NCBI RefSeq assembly: GCF_026340095.1
Contig: NZ_JAPEPO010000001.1
Location: forward strand, 2,944,501-3,008,500
Reading direction: 5' to 3'
Source of the DNA: Streptomyces sp. NBC_01446
GTDB lineage: Bacteria > Actinomycetota > Actinomycetes > Streptomycetales > Streptomycetaceae
Length of the DNA stretch: 64,000 nt
The notes under the pieces are model-generated. The model did no database searches. It was not told the origin of the DNA and saw nothing but the letters and a program-made list of their open reading frames with translations. A program made the position numbers and the translations under genes. Every line of letters begins with the position of its first letter. The first letter of the stretch is position 1. Below are positions 42,793 to 55,327 of the stretch, one piece after another.

Positions 42793-44424
42793 TCAGCTGA
42801 CCTTGATCTCGTTGTAGACCGGAACGCTGAACGGGTTGAGGGCGACGTTGGAGACCTTGTCCGAGTAGCCGGCGCTGCCGTTCTGGTACCAGAGCGGGAT
42901 GGCCGCCATGTTGTCCCTGACGACGCCTTCGGCCTGCTGGAAGATCTTGACGGCCTTGGCGCGGTCGGACTCGGCGTTGGCCTGGTCGACGAGCTTGTCG
43001 AACTGCTTGTTGGACCACTTGCCGTCGTTGGACGAGGCGTTGGTGTAGTACAGCGGCTGCAGGAAGTTCTGGATGAGCGGGTAGTCCATCTGCCAGCCGG
43101 CGCGGAACGGGCCCGTCATCTTCTTCTGCGTGATCTTGTTGCGGAAGTCGGCGAAGGTGCCGGTGGGCAGGCCGACGCAGGCCTTGTCGTTGCCCAGCGC
43201 GTTGTTGATGCTGTTGCAGACGGCGTCGACCCACTCCTTGTGGCTGCCGGTGTCGGCGTTGTAGCCGATCCTCACCTGGCCACCGGGGATGCCGCCGCCC
43301 TCCTGGACCAGCTTCTTGGCCTCGGTGGGGTTGTAGTCGCAGCTGTCGCCGCACAGGCCGTCCTGGAAGCCGCCGTCCTTGCCGAGGACCGGCGAGGTCC
43401 AGTCCGAGGCCGGGGTGCGGGTCTTCTGGAAGATCGTCTCGGTGATCTGCTTGCGGTTGATCGCCATCGACAGGCCCTTGCGGACCTTGTCGCTGTCCGC
43501 CTTGTTCCACGCGGGGTCGTAGAACGGGAAGGCGAGCGTCTGGATGATGCCGGCGGGGGTGTTGATGTACCGGCCGCTGAGGTCGGCCTTGACGTTCTTG
43601 AGCTGCGAGGCCGGGACGTCGTCGACGAGGTCGAGGTTGCCGGCCGTCAGGTCGGTGTACGCCGTGTTGTTGTCGGTGTAGACCTTCAGGTCCACGCCGC
43701 CGTTCTGCGCCTTGTCGGTGCCCGGGTAGGCGTCCCACTTGCGCAGGGACATCTGGGAGCCCTTGGTGTAGTTCTCGATCGTGTACGGGCCGTTGCCGAC
43801 CGGCTTGCTCACCCACGCGGAGTGGTTGTCGAAGAAGGCCTTGGGGAGCGGGGCGAAGGCCGCGTAGCCGAGGGTGTCGGGCCACAGCGAGAACTTCTGG
43901 TTGAGCTTGACCGAGAAGGTGAGGGGGCCGGTGACCTTGAGCCCGGACAGGTTGGTGGCGCTCGGGGTGCCGGAGTCGGGGTGGACCTTGTCGTAGCCGT
44001 CGATCTGGCCGAAGAAGTAGGCGTTCTTCTGGTTGTTCCTCAGGTCGGCGCCGTAGTTCCAGGCATCCACGAAGGACTGCGCGGTGACCTTCTCCCCGTT
44101 GGAGAACGTCCAGCCGTCCTTGACCGTGATCTTGAAGTTGATCGAGTCCGTCGTCTCGATCTTGTCCGCGAGCATGTCCTCGGCGGCGCCTGTCTTCGAG
44201 TTGTAGCGCTTCAGGCCACGGAAGAGCATGTCCATGACCTTGCCGCCCTGGACCTCGTTCGTGTTCGCGGGCTCCAGCGGGTTCTGCGGATCACCCCAGG
44301 ACGAACGGACGATCCCTGAGCCGTTGCCGCCACCGCCGCTGTTGCTCCCACCACCACAGGCCGTCGCGGCGAGAGCGACGGCCACCGCGCATACGGCCCA
44401 CTTGGCGTGCGTGGCTCCACGCAT
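42793..44424 (-). CDS. Oligopeptide ABC importer, substrate-binding lipoprotein
   Basis: 543 residues from ATG 44422-44424 behind GAGGAGGCACTCC. The signal peptide (AKWAVCAVAVALAATAC) ends in a lipobox with the lipidated cysteine at residue 23, then a Gly/Ser/Asn linker. The SBP_bac_5 fold shows VQGGKVMDMLFRGLKRYN, TVKDGWTFSNGEKVTAQSFV (here in part) and the late FRAGWQMDYP. Peptides are the expected ligand. The first gene of the operon; promoter region 44425-44508 is A+T-rich with an inverted TTACGG/CCGTAA pair. Confidence 0.94.
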   Translation of the reverse strand: MRGATHAKWAVCAVAVALAATACGGGSNSGGGGNGSGIVRSSWGDPQNPLEPANTNEVQGGKVMDMLFRGLKRYNSKTGAAEDMLADKIETTDSINFKITVKDGWTFSNGEKVTAQSFVDAWNYGADLRNNQKNAYFFGQIDGYDKVHPDSGTPSATNLSGLKVTGPLTFSVKLNQKFSLWPDTLGYAAFAPLPKAFFDNHSAWVSKPVGNGPYTIENYTKGSQMSLRKWDAYPGTDKAQNGGVDLKVYTDNNTAYTDLTAGNLDLVDDVPASQLKNVKADLSGRYINTPAGIIQTLAFPFYDPAWNKADSDKVRKGLSMAINRKQITETIFQKTRTPASDWTSPVLGKDGGFQDGLCGDSCDYNPTEAKKLVQEGGGIPGGQVRIGYNADTGSHKEWVDAVCNSINNALGNDKACVGLPTGTFADFRNKITQKKMTGPFRAGWQMDYPLIQNFLQPLYYTNASSNDGKWSNKQFDKLVDQANAESDRAKAVKIFQQAEGVVRDNMAAIPLWYQNGSAGYSDKVSNVALNPFSVPVYNEIKVS

Positions 44425-44508
44425 GGAGTGCCTCCTCGGAGTGCTTCTGGGTCAGCGCCTTACGGCACTTAGGCCCAAATATCGTCCGTAAAGACACATA
44501 ACGCACTT
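44425..44508 (-). promoter_or_regulatory. Promoter region of the first importer operon
   Basis: The 84-bp gap is markedly A+T-rich for this genome. TTACGG (44460s) and CCGTAA (44490s) form an inverted pair 20 bp apart that could bind a regulator, and the leftward start has GAGGAGG nearby. Exact -35 and -10 elements are not clear. Confidence 0.35.
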
Positions 44509-45822
44509 TCAGCCCGGCCGTACGGGCCCCAGTTCGCACGGGTGGGTCAGCAGATTGCCGAGCAGACCCTCCCGGTCGCCCTCCTTGTAGACGCGGGCCA
44601 CTCCGGTCAGACGGCCCTCGTCCCGACGCAGCTCCAGACCGAGCACCGGACTGCCGACCCTCGCGTCGGCGGTCGGCAGTTGTACGGGGAAGGAGCCGCG
44701 CAGCGCGAGGGTGGCCGTGGCGTCGACGGGGGCGGTGGCGGTCTCGTCGCCGGTGGTGAGTTCGGCGCGGGCGCCCGGCAGGATCCGTAGCCGCAGCGGG
44801 ACCTCGCCCTCCGGTGTCGAGGCGTGGCCCGCCCACTCCCCCTCCTTCAGGGTCAGGGGGCGCGCGGGCACGGAGAACACCGGTGAGATCAGTTCGGGAG
44901 CAAAACCGGGTACGAGCTCGCCGAGGACGTGGTTGACGACCGCGTCGCGGGCCGCCTTCGCCGTCGTGTTCGTCAGGACCGCCACGGACAGGCCGAGTTC
45001 CGGCGCCGACACCGCGATCGCGGCCACGCCGCCCATGCCGCCGCCGTGGCTCACCAGAAGAGGCCCATCGCCGCGCGAGACGCACCAGCCGAGGCCGTAC
45101 CCGAGGTGCTCGCCGATCGGGACGGCGTCGAGGACCGCGGCGGCCGTCTCCGCCTTCAGGAGCCGCGGCCAGGACTGGGCGAAGAGGGCGAGCTGGGGGG
45201 CCGTCGCCCAGCCGAGCGTGGCGCCGGGATGGCTGGTGCGCAGGCCTTCCGGGTACGGGCGCCCGTCGGGGGTGTAGCGGGTCGCGGATCCCGGGCAGAC
45301 CGTGGCGATGCGGAAGCCGTCGAGCCCGAGCGGCCCGAGGACCCGCTCCCGGGCGTATGTGGCGAGGTCCTGTCCGGTGGCTTCCTCCAGGAGCCGGCCG
45401 AGGAGCCGGTAGCCGAGGTTCGCGTACTCGAAGCCGGAGCCGGGCGCGCGGTGGAGCCGCGTGTACGGCTCCGCGTCCACGGCCGGCTCACCCTCCTCGC
45501 CGTAGTGGAAGTCGTAGTGCGCGCCGAGCCCGCCCCGGTGCCGCAGGAGCTGACGCGGGGTCGCGCCGAGCGGGCCGGGCGCGTCCAGGTCGAGCAGCCC
45601 CTCGTCGGCCGCGACGCAGACCGCCGCAGCCGTGACCGGCTTGGTGACGGAGGCGAGGGCGTACGGGGTGTGCGCGGTGGCGGGGATCCCCGCGCCGGTG
45701 TCGGCAAGCCCGTGAGCCTGGGCGAGGGTCACCTCGCCGTGCACCGCGACCGCGACCGAGACGGACGGGCACCCGTGCACCGCCATCGCCTGCGCGCACC
45801 GCGCCTCCAGGTCGTCCAGCAT
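44509..45822 (-). CDS. Serine hydrolase, beta-lactamase fold (class C / peptidase S12)
   Basis: 437 residues from ATG 45820-45822. The S12 triad motifs are intact: ASVTKPV (SxxK, about 57-63), the Tyr motif YANLGY (about 138-143) and the HxG motif VSHGGGMGG (about 254-262). A C-terminal domain (about 320-437) has the strands seen in lipocalin-like tails of D-aminopeptidases and esterases. No signal peptide is visible, so it probably acts in the cytoplasm. It lies between two peptide importers on the same strand and may hydrolyse a D-amino-acid peptide or ester; the substrate is not known. Confidence 0.88.
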   Translation of the reverse strand: MLDDLEARCAQAMAVHGCPSVSVAVAVHGEVTLAQAHGLADTGAGIPATAHTPYALASVTKPVTAAAVCVAADEGLLDLDAPGPLGATPRQLLRHRGGLGAHYDFHYGEEGEPAVDAEPYTRLHRAPGSGFEYANLGYRLLGRLLEEATGQDLATYARERVLGPLGLDGFRIATVCPGSATRYTPDGRPYPEGLRTSHPGATLGWATAPQLALFAQSWPRLLKAETAAAVLDAVPIGEHLGYGLGWCVSRGDGPLLVSHGGGMGGVAAIAVSAPELGLSVAVLTNTTAKAARDAVVNHVLGELVPGFAPELISPVFSVPARPLTLKEGEWAGHASTPEGEVPLRLRILPGARAELTTGDETATAPVDATATLALRGSFPVQLPTADARVGSPVLGLELRRDEGRLTGVARVYKEGDREGLLGNLLTHPCELGPVRPG

Positions 45823-45904
45823 TGCCGCCCCTCTCCCTCGCCCGCTCGTTCATGGATCATCGCCCACACCGTGGCCGCCACGACCGCCGGCTCGGGATAC
45901 GCCG

Positions 45905-45941
45905 ACGGCCCGTCACCGGTGTGTCACCGGTGACGGGCCGT
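45905..45941 (-). terminator. Terminator of the bldK operon, 17-bp perfect stem
   Basis: Arms 45905-45921 and 45925-45941 pair perfectly around TGT. It lies 22 bp beyond the stop codon of bldKE on the leftward strand. Confidence 0.88.
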
Positions 45942-45962
45942 GGCCGGTCGAAGCGTGGACGG

Positions 45963-47099
<1,137 letters not shown>

Positions 47100-47120
47100 G
47101 CCCCAGTCGCCGGTTTCAGC

Positions 47121-48182
47121 TCAGCCCAGCCGGGGCTGAATCGTCTCGATGAACACCTGCTGCTTCTGATCTGCCGTCAGGTGGCAGGCAGAGCCGCGGC
47201 CGACCGGCAGCGTGGGCCGGTCGCCCTTGCACTTGCCGCCTTCCACCTTGTCGGTGAACGCACACCGGGGGTGGAAGGGGCAGCCGCTCGGCGGGTTCAG
47301 GAGCGACGGCGGCGAGCCGGGAATCGGCAGCAGCGGTTCGTCGACGTCCGAGTTGAGGCGCGGCATGGAGCCGAGCAGCCCCCAGGTGTAGGGGTGTTCG
47401 GGCGACTTGAGCACCTCGCGCACCGAGCCGCGCTCCACGGCCCGGCCCGCGTACATCACGAGCAGGTCGTCGGCCATGTTCGCCACGACGCCGAGGTCGT
47501 GGGTGATCATGATGATCGCGGAGCCGAACTCCTGCTGGAGGTCCTTGAGCAGGTCGAGAATCTGCGCCTGGACGGTCACGTCGAGCGCGGTGGTCGGCTC
47601 GTCGGCGATCAGCAGGTCGGGGTTGCAGACCAGGGACATGGCGATCATGGCGCGCTGGCGCATACCGCCGGAGAACTGGTGCGGGTAGTCGTCCACCCGC
47701 TGCTTGGGGTGGGGGATGCCCACCTTCTCCAGCATCTGGATCGCCCGGTCCCGGGCCTCCTTCTTGCTGGCCCCGGTGTGCTTGCGGAACGGCTCGGAGA
47801 TCTGCCGGCCCACCGTGTAGTACGGGGACAGGGCGGTCAGCGAGTCCTGGAAGATCATCGCCATCTTGTTGCCGCGGAGCTTTTCGAGCTCGGGCTCGGT
47901 GGCGGTGATCAGTTCCTTGCCCTCGAGGAGGATCTCGCCCTCGACGTGGGTGCTCTTGCGGTTGTGCAGGCCGAGCACGGTCAGGTTCGTCACCGACTTG
48001 CCGGAGCCCGACTCGCCGACGATGCCGAGCGTCTTGCCGCGCTCGATGTCGAAGGAGAGCCCGTCCACAGCCTTGACGATGCCGTCCTCGGTGGAGAACT
48101 GCACCTTCAGGTCGCGTACCGAGAGGAACGCGTCGCCGCCGGTGGGGGCCGGGGCGTCCTCGGTCTTGGTGAGTGTGGTCAC
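47121..48182 (-). CDS. bldKD: BldKD, oligopeptide ABC importer ATPase
   Basis: 353 residues. Walker [16 protein letters not shown] (about 55-69), signature [17 protein letters not shown] (about 178-194), Walker [14 protein letters not shown] (about 200-212), and the C-terminal [19 protein letters not shown] motif (about 308-326). Gap of 10 bp to bldKC and 21 bp to bldKE; fourth gene of the operon. Confidence 0.88.
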   Translation of the reverse strand: MTTLTKTEDAPAPTGGDAFLSVRDLKVQFSTEDGIVKAVDGLSFDIERGKTLGIVGESGSGKSVTNLTVLGLHNRKSTHVEGEILLEGKELITATEPELEKLRGNKMAMIFQDSLTALSPYYTVGRQISEPFRKHTGASKKEARDRAIQMLEKVGIPHPKQRVDDYPHQFSGGMRQRAMIAMSLVCNPDLLIADEPTTALDVTVQAQILDLLKDLQQEFGSAIIMITHDLGVVANMADDLLVMYAGRAVERGSVREVLKSPEHPYTWGLLGSMPRLNSDVDEPLLPIPGSPPSLLNPPSGCPFHPRCAFTDKVEGGKCKGDRPTLPVGRGSACHLTADQKQQVFIETIQPRLG

Positions 48183-48192
48183 GGTCGTTCTC

Positions 48193-49170
48193 CTAGGACA
48201 GACGCACGCGCGGGTCGACGACGGCGTACAGAGCGTCCACGACGATGTTGCAGACGATGATGAAAGCGGCGCTGAGGATCATGACGCCCATGAGGACGGG
48301 GAGGTCCTTGCCGACCACCGAGTCACGGGCGAGACGGCCGATGCCGGCGAGGCCGAAGGTCAGCTCGGTGACCATGCCACCGCTGAGCAGACCGCCGATG
48401 TCCATGCCCAGGATGGTGATGATCGGGATGAGCGAGCCGCGCCAGGCGTAGCGGAAGAAGGCGTAACGGCTGCTCATGCCCTTGGCCTTGGCAGCTCGGA
48501 CGTGCTCTTCCTGCAACTGCTCGATCATCGAGGAGCGGGCCATACGTGTGTAGTTGGCCGTGAAGATCGTCGCCATGATGATCCAGGGGATCAGCAGGCC
48601 CATGAACCAGCCCCACGGATCCTCGCTGATCGGCACGTACTTGGGCTTGTCCAGCCAGCCGGTGCTGAAGACCAGGAGGCCCATGACGACCGGGCCGATG
48701 AAGTAGATCTGGAACGAGCTGGTGACCAGCGAGGCGCCGCTGAAGGTCTTGTCGAGCCAGGTGCCGCGGAAGCGGGCGGCCAGCAGGCCGGCGCCGAGAC
48801 CGGCGAACAGGAAGACGATGAGGGAACCGAAGGTGAGGGAGACCGTCAGCGGGAGACGGTCCATCATGGTGTCCCACACCATCTGGTTGTTACGGAACGA
48901 GACGCCGAAGCAGGGTGCGGAGCAGTGGCCCACCCCGAAGTCACGTCCGACGAAGATGCCGGAGAGGTAGTCCCAGTACTGCACGGGGACCGGCTTGTCG
49001 AGGCCCAGATTCTTGTGAATGAGCGCCAGCGCATCCGGAGTGCAGTTCTTGCCACATGCGAGCATCGCCGGGTCCTGTGGGATGGCGAAGTACATGAAGT
49101 ACGTGAAGGCGCTGATCAGCAGAAGGATGAGTGCTGCGCCGAGCGTCCGGCGTATGAGAAATCGAAGCAT
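48193..49170 (-). CDS. bldKC: BldKC, oligopeptide ABC importer permease (OppB type)
   Basis: 325 residues with about six helices, beginning MLRFLIRRTLGAALILLLIS. The outer loop has PAMLACGKNCTPDALALIHK, with a Cys pair. The coupling loop is HVRAAKAKGMSSRYAFFRYA (about 227-246). It follows bldKB after 109 bp that contain a strong hairpin. Confidence 0.88.
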   Translation of the reverse strand: MLRFLIRRTLGAALILLLISAFTYFMYFAIPQDPAMLACGKNCTPDALALIHKNLGLDKPVPVQYWDYLSGIFVGRDFGVGHCSAPCFGVSFRNNQMVWDTMMDRLPLTVSLTFGSLIVFLFAGLGAGLLAARFRGTWLDKTFSGASLVTSSFQIYFIGPVVMGLLVFSTGWLDKPKYVPISEDPWGWFMGLLIPWIIMATIFTANYTRMARSSMIEQLQEEHVRAAKAKGMSSRYAFFRYAWRGSLIPIITILGMDIGGLLSGGMVTELTFGLAGIGRLARDSVVGKDLPVLMGVMILSAAFIIVCNIVVDALYAVVDPRVRLS

Positions 49171-49225
49171 GGCAATGAGCTGCTCTCAGGACGGCGGCGG
49201 TGGGAGGCCAGGAGGGAGCCGGCGA

Positions 49226-49263
49226 CCCGGGGATGAGGGCACCGCCGCGCCCTCATCCCCGGG
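49226..49263 (-). promoter_or_regulatory. Intercistronic hairpin between bldKB and bldKC, 15-bp perfect stem
   Basis: Arms 49226-49240 and 49249-49263 are complementary without mismatch around an 8-nt loop. Stability is equal to that of the terminators here, yet it lies inside an operon. It probably stops a share of transcripts or protects the bldKB 3' end, giving more binding protein than membrane parts. Confidence 0.75.
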
Positions 49264-49279
49264 AACTGCCTGTTACTGA

Positions 49280-51076
49280 CTACTTCTTGAGGTAGACCGC
49301 GGTCGGGTCGGTGTAGCTCGTCACCGTCGAGTACCGCAGGCCACCGACGTTGGAGCCGGCGATCTGGAACACCTTGGTGTAGTAGATCGGGGCAGCCGGG
49401 TTGATCTTGGTGGAGATGTACTCCGAGAGCTTCCCGTACTCCTTGGCACGCTCAGCGGCGTCCGTGATCGCCTGGATGCGGGCGATCTCGTCGTTCACGT
49501 GCTTGTCGTTCGTGTGCGAGTAGTTCGACGCACCGTCCTGGATCTGCTGACCGTCGAAGGACGGCGGGAAGACAGTGTTGCCGTCCGCCCAGTCCTGGCC
49601 CCAGCCGGTCATGTAGAGGTCGAGGCCGTTCTTGACCTTGCCCATCTGCTCGTACCAGGTCGCGGCGTCGATCTCCTTCTTCTGGATGTCGAGGCCGATC
49701 TTCTTCAGGTTGTTGATGATCAGGTTCGCCTGAGTGGTACGGACCGGGGTGTTGGCGTAGGCGTAGACGAGCTTCTTGCCCTTGGCGCCGGCCTCGTCGA
49801 TCAGCTTCTTCGCCGCGGCGATGTCACCGTTCGGCTTCTTGGCGCGGTTGAACGGGTCGAGCTTCTTGTCGTAGCCCGGGGTGGTCGGCGACATCAGGCT
49901 GGTCGCGGGGTCGCCGCCGTAGGCACCACCGTCGGCGTGGCCGGCCGCGTTGGCCGGGATCGCCAGGGCGATGGCGTCACGGACGCGCTTGTCCTTGACG
50001 CGGTCCATGTTGAAGTTCAGCTGCCACACGTACGGGGCGTAGCCCTGCACCGTGCGCTTCATGACCGCCTTGTCGGTGGTGATCTTCTGCAGCTGGGTGG
50101 CGTCGACCTGGCCGGTGAACATGATGGCGTTCTTGGCCTCGGCACGGTCAGCCAGGATCGTCTTGGTCTGCGTGGCCTTGTCCTGGTTGTAGTCGATGTT
50201 GAAGCCATCGACGTACTGGTGACGCATCGGGTCCGTCTTCGGGTCCCAGTTGGGGTTGCGGACCAGCTTCAGGTTCTTGCCGGACTTGTACTCGGAGATC
50301 TTGTACGGGCCGGTCGCGACGGGCGCCTGGTCGTACTTCTCCTTGGTGTCCGTCTTCTCCGGGACGACGGAGTAGGCGGCCATCGCGAACGCCTGCGGGG
50401 CGTCGCTGTGCGGCTTCTGGAAGTGGAAGACGACGGTCTTGTCGTCCGGGGTCGACAGGACCGAGTCCGGCAGGTGCTTGCCCTTGAACGGACCCGCGTA
50501 CGCCTTGCGGTACTTGGTGCCCTCGCCGGACAGCCACTGCTGCACGTAGGTCGGGCCGTCCGTCTCGAAGGAGGCGTACAGACGCTCGAAGCTGTGGCGG
50601 ATGTCGCCCGACGTGATGACGTTGCCGTTCTGGTCCTTCACGCCGTCCTTCAGCGTGTAGGTCCAGGTCTTGCCGCCGTCCGAGGACTTGCCCGCGTCGG
50701 TGGCGAGGTCGCCGACGACCGTCTGGTTGCCCTTGTCGTCCTCGACGTACGTGGTCAGGCCACGGTAGAGGAGCTTGGAGAGGAGGCCACCGTCGGAGAC
50801 GTAGATCTGCCCCGGGTCCAGGTGGGAGAAGTCCGTCTCCTGGTAGACCTGGACGGTGCCGCCCTTACGGGAGCCCGGCACCTCCTTGGCGGGGCCGACG
50901 GACTGCTGGGCGGTGCCCATGACGACCGGCTTGGCCTGCGCGAGGGCGTCCTTCTGGGACTTGCCCGCGGGCTTGTCGGAGCTCTTGCTGCCACTGCTGC
51001 AGCCGGTGAGTGCCAGCGCGCCGGCGGTCACCGCGACGACCGTTGCCTGCGCCGTGCGCGTACGAAGGATGCTCAT
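49280..51076 (-). CDS. bldKB: BldKB, oligopeptide-binding lipoprotein
   Basis: 598 residues from ATG 51074-51076 (MSILRTRTAQATVVAV). The signal peptide ends in the lipobox LTGC with the lipidated cysteine at residue 26, then a Lys/Ser-rich linker. An SBP_bac_5 domain fills the rest; VQVYQETDFSHLDPGQIYVS and FSHLDP mark its start, and YVWQLNFNMDRVKDKRVRDA is the hinge region. In S. coelicolor BldKB binds a small extracellular peptide signal for aerial mycelium formation. The preceding permease gene ends 104 bp upstream. Confidence 0.88.
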   Translation of the reverse strand: MSILRTRTAQATVVAVTAGALALTGCSSGSKSSDKPAGKSQKDALAQAKPVVMGTAQQSVGPAKEVPGSRKGGTVQVYQETDFSHLDPGQIYVSDGGLLSKLLYRGLTTYVEDDKGNQTVVGDLATDAGKSSDGGKTWTYTLKDGVKDQNGNVITSGDIRHSFERLYASFETDGPTYVQQWLSGEGTKYRKAYAGPFKGKHLPDSVLSTPDDKTVVFHFQKPHSDAPQAFAMAAYSVVPEKTDTKEKYDQAPVATGPYKISEYKSGKNLKLVRNPNWDPKTDPMRHQYVDGFNIDYNQDKATQTKTILADRAEAKNAIMFTGQVDATQLQKITTDKAVMKRTVQGYAPYVWQLNFNMDRVKDKRVRDAIALAIPANAAGHADGGAYGGDPATSLMSPTTPGYDKKLDPFNRAKKPNGDIAAAKKLIDEAGAKGKKLVYAYANTPVRTTQANLIINNLKKIGLDIQKKEIDAATWYEQMGKVKNGLDLYMTGWGQDWADGNTVFPPSFDGQQIQDGASNYSHTNDKHVNDEIARIQAITDAAERAKEYGKLSEYISTKINPAAPIYYTKVFQIAGSNVGGLRYSTVTSYTDPTAVYLKK

Positions 51077-51180
51077 GGAGTTAGATCCACCTGCCTGTGA
51101 GTAGTGATCCTTTGGTGCTGCCTGGCGCATCCGGTGTGGGCCGGCGCCCGGGTGGCAGCTCCCCCTCGGATGGGCTGGGT

Positions 51181-52212
51181 TCAGCGGCCCGTCTTGGGAT
51201 CGAACGCATCCCGGACGGAGTCCCCGAGGAGGTTGAACGCCACGAAGAAGACGACCATGGCGACACCCGGGAAGAACATGTAGGTCGGGTCCTGCTCGTA
51301 GATGTTCGCGCCGGTGGCGAACATCAGGCCCCAGTCGGGGGTCGGGTCCTGATACCCGACGCCGACGAAGGACAGGAAGGCGACCGAGAGAATGGTGCTG
51401 GGGAGCAGGTACGTGCCCTGCACGATGATCGGCGTGATCAGGTTGGGCAGCAGCTCCTTGCGGATGATCCGCCAGGGCGAGGCGCCCGCGACCTTCGCCG
51501 CCTCCACGAACTCGCGCTCACGCAGGGAGAGCGTGACGGCGCGCACCAGGCGGGACAGGCTCATCCAGGTGAGGAGCCACATCACGCCGAGGATGGCGAG
51601 GAAGCGGATGTAGACCGGGGTCTCCTCGTCGGGCGCCACGAACACCGTGACCACGACGGGCATCACCGCGACCATGAACAGCTGGCTGGGCAGGGCGAGC
51701 ATGAAGTCGGTCAGCCGCCCGAGCCAGTAGTCGATCTTGCCGCCGAAGTACCCGGAGAGGAGACCGATGAGCACGCCCACGATGACGATGCCGATCGTGG
51801 CGAGCAGCGCCGTGTAGAGCGACGTACGCATGCCGTAGAGCAGGTACGAGAACACGTCGCGGCCGTAGTTCGGGTCGATGCCGAACCAGTGCTCGGGCGA
51901 GATACCGCCGTTGGGACCGGCCGGCAGGTTGAACTCGTTGAGGAGTGTGGGGTCGTCCTGCCCGTAGAAGGTGTACGGGTCCTTGCCGTACACCTTCGCG
52001 ATGACCGGCGCGAGCGCGGATATCAGGAAGAAGAACAGGACGATGAAGGCGGAGATGACGCCCGTCTTGTCCCGTTTGAAGCGACGCCACATCAGCTGTC
52101 CGGGGCTGCGCCCCTCGAGCTTCTTGGGCTCCTTCGCGTCAGCCTGCGGCGCGCTGTCCTTGTCCAAGGCGGAAGAGGTCTCGGCGCCCTCAATCTCGAT
52201 TGGACTCGTCAT
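51181..52212 (-). CDS. bldKA: BldKA, oligopeptide ABC importer permease (OppC type)
   Basis: 343 residues from ATG 52210-52212. A 50-residue acidic N-terminus (ALDKDSAPQADAKEPKKL) precedes GQLMWRRFKRDKTGVISAFI, the normal OppC opening, and about six helices follow. The coupling loop is EAAKVAGASPWRIIRKELLP (about 237-256). No strong ribosome-binding site is seen before the start. A permease as the first gene before the binding protein is characteristic of bldK. Confidence 0.86.
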   Translation of the reverse strand: MTSPIEIEGAETSSALDKDSAPQADAKEPKKLEGRSPGQLMWRRFKRDKTGVISAFIVLFFFLISALAPVIAKVYGKDPYTFYGQDDPTLLNEFNLPAGPNGGISPEHWFGIDPNYGRDVFSYLLYGMRTSLYTALLATIGIVIVGVLIGLLSGYFGGKIDYWLGRLTDFMLALPSQLFMVAVMPVVVTVFVAPDEETPVYIRFLAILGVMWLLTWMSLSRLVRAVTLSLREREFVEAAKVAGASPWRIIRKELLPNLITPIIVQGTYLLPSTILSVAFLSFVGVGYQDPTPDWGLMFATGANIYEQDPTYMFFPGVAMVVFFVAFNLLGDSVRDAFDPKTGR

Positions 52213-53082
52213 GATTCGTCCATTTCACAGGTGTTGGAGGTCGTCGGCACACGGCGGGCTCCTCCCTGTGGGACGGAGCACCGGACCGACGGCCGTCGCA
52301 CGGCGTACGCCACTCCAGCTGGATTGCCACCAGGGGGTACGACGACCTACGGGCGGTACACGGCAACCCAAGGCCGGATGCGCGCGGTTGAGCTACGACT
52401 GGGGTGAACTCACCCCGGGGGAACCTGACCCGACCGGGCAGGCATTGCCGTCAGAGACTGTCGCGGCGCTTGAGCGCCGTGCCGACCACGGAGCTACTGC
52501 CCGCGAGTCCTGTACCTGCCATCGGGGACGACGCGACCCATATGGCGCTTGTGGCACCTCGCATGGGTTCCTCCTCATGAGTCCACTTTTGTTCACTACA
52601 AGTGGAGGCACATGCCACCTGACCGACACCCCTGACGGCGAGGATTGAAAGTGCCTCAGTGTGCTCGCGAGTCGGCACTCCCCACAGTGCGTGACCCATT
52701 GACCCGAGCTCTACGCGCTCAACTATCTGGCATCAGAATCGGACCGACCACAGTCTTTTGGTCTCGGTTCGATCACACCTGATGCGTACTTAGCCCAAAA
52801 TCCGGACAAACTGATCCTAGATAGATCCCTGCGAAACGGACTCGTTACACATCTATCGGTCAATGGGGTCCGGATTCCGGACAGTCGCCTCTGGAAAACG
52901 AGTTGCACATCACGAGCCCTTGCGCAGGGCTGTGGGAAGACTCTCAGCGGGCGGATCAACGCGCGTGGATCGCGCGGGAACGCGTCCAGGATGCCACGAG
53001 GGTAGTGAAGGACCACCTGGCGCGGGCATCGATCCTGTAAAAACTCCTGCCCGGACCTCCCGGCGCAGGACATACGACAAAG
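52213..53082 (-). other. Long intergenic region upstream of bldKA with promoter-like and relic sequence
   Basis: About 870 bp separate bldKA from the terminator of typA. The middle part (52700-52860) is A+T-rich with candidate elements on the minus strand such as TTGTCC and TAAGTA (about 52785-52810). A short stem (52401-52416) and the relic frame at 52451-52564 occupy the left half. No complete gene with streptomycete codon use is present. The bldK promoter must lie here. Confidence 0.6.
52451..52564 (-). pseudogene. Short frame resembling the start of an oligopeptide-binding protein
   Basis: ATG 52562-52564 follows GAGGAGGAACCC, a strong ribosome-binding site. The 37-residue frame begins MRGATSAIWVASS; the binding protein at 44424 begins MRGATHAKWAVCA. 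After about ten residues the likeness is lost and no lipobox or mature domain follows before the stop. I read it as a decayed copy of a peptide-binding lipoprotein gene, or less likely a short peptide in its own right. It is on the same strand as bldKA, 238 bp upstream. Confidence 0.4.
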
Positions 53083-53110
53083 GCCCGGGCCCCCCGAAGG
53101 GGACCCGGGC
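53083..53110 (-). terminator. Terminator of typA, 12-bp stem with one mismatch
   Basis: Arms 53083-53094 and 53099-53110 pair with one mismatch around CGAA. On the minus strand the stem is followed by TTTGTC. It lies 16 bp beyond the typA stop. Confidence 0.82.
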
Positions 53111-53125
53111 CCAGCTGTCTCGGGA

Positions 53126-55000
<1,875 letters not shown>

Positions 55001-55327
55001 ATTGCGGCGTACTCCCGGAGTGAGTGGACGGCTGCGCGTACGTCTCTTCGTACGCGCGCCCTGCCGGGCTGGACACGCCACGGCCTCACCCCATCGTACG
55101 GGGCTTCGGCCGAGTAGGCCTTCTGGGGCTCTGGGGTCAAGGGTGCACAGTGAGTGAACGCCGCGGAGAGGCGTGGGGGGCGCCCCGAGGAAACCGCAGG
55201 TCAGTGGTGATACGCACCTTGCCCGCCGGAGGGGCCGGCGGGCAAGGGACTTGAGCGAGATCTGAGCTGGGCGATCTTGGGGGCGCTCCCCCAGCGGCTC
55301 TCAGGGCCACTCAGGGTGCGATGTGCG
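55001..55327 (-). other. Intergenic region between the LpqW-like gene and typA
   Basis: The 327-bp interval holds a terminator (55217-55247) and, to its left, the promoter region of typA. The ribosome-binding site of typA is GGAG at about 55012-55016. No small gene with good codon use is visible in either strand. Confidence 0.6.
55217..55247 (-). terminator. Terminator of the LpqW-like gene, 13-bp perfect stem
   Basis: Arms 55217-55229 and 55235-55247 are complementary around AGGGG, 80 bp after the stop codon of the leftward lipoprotein gene. Confidence 0.8.
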
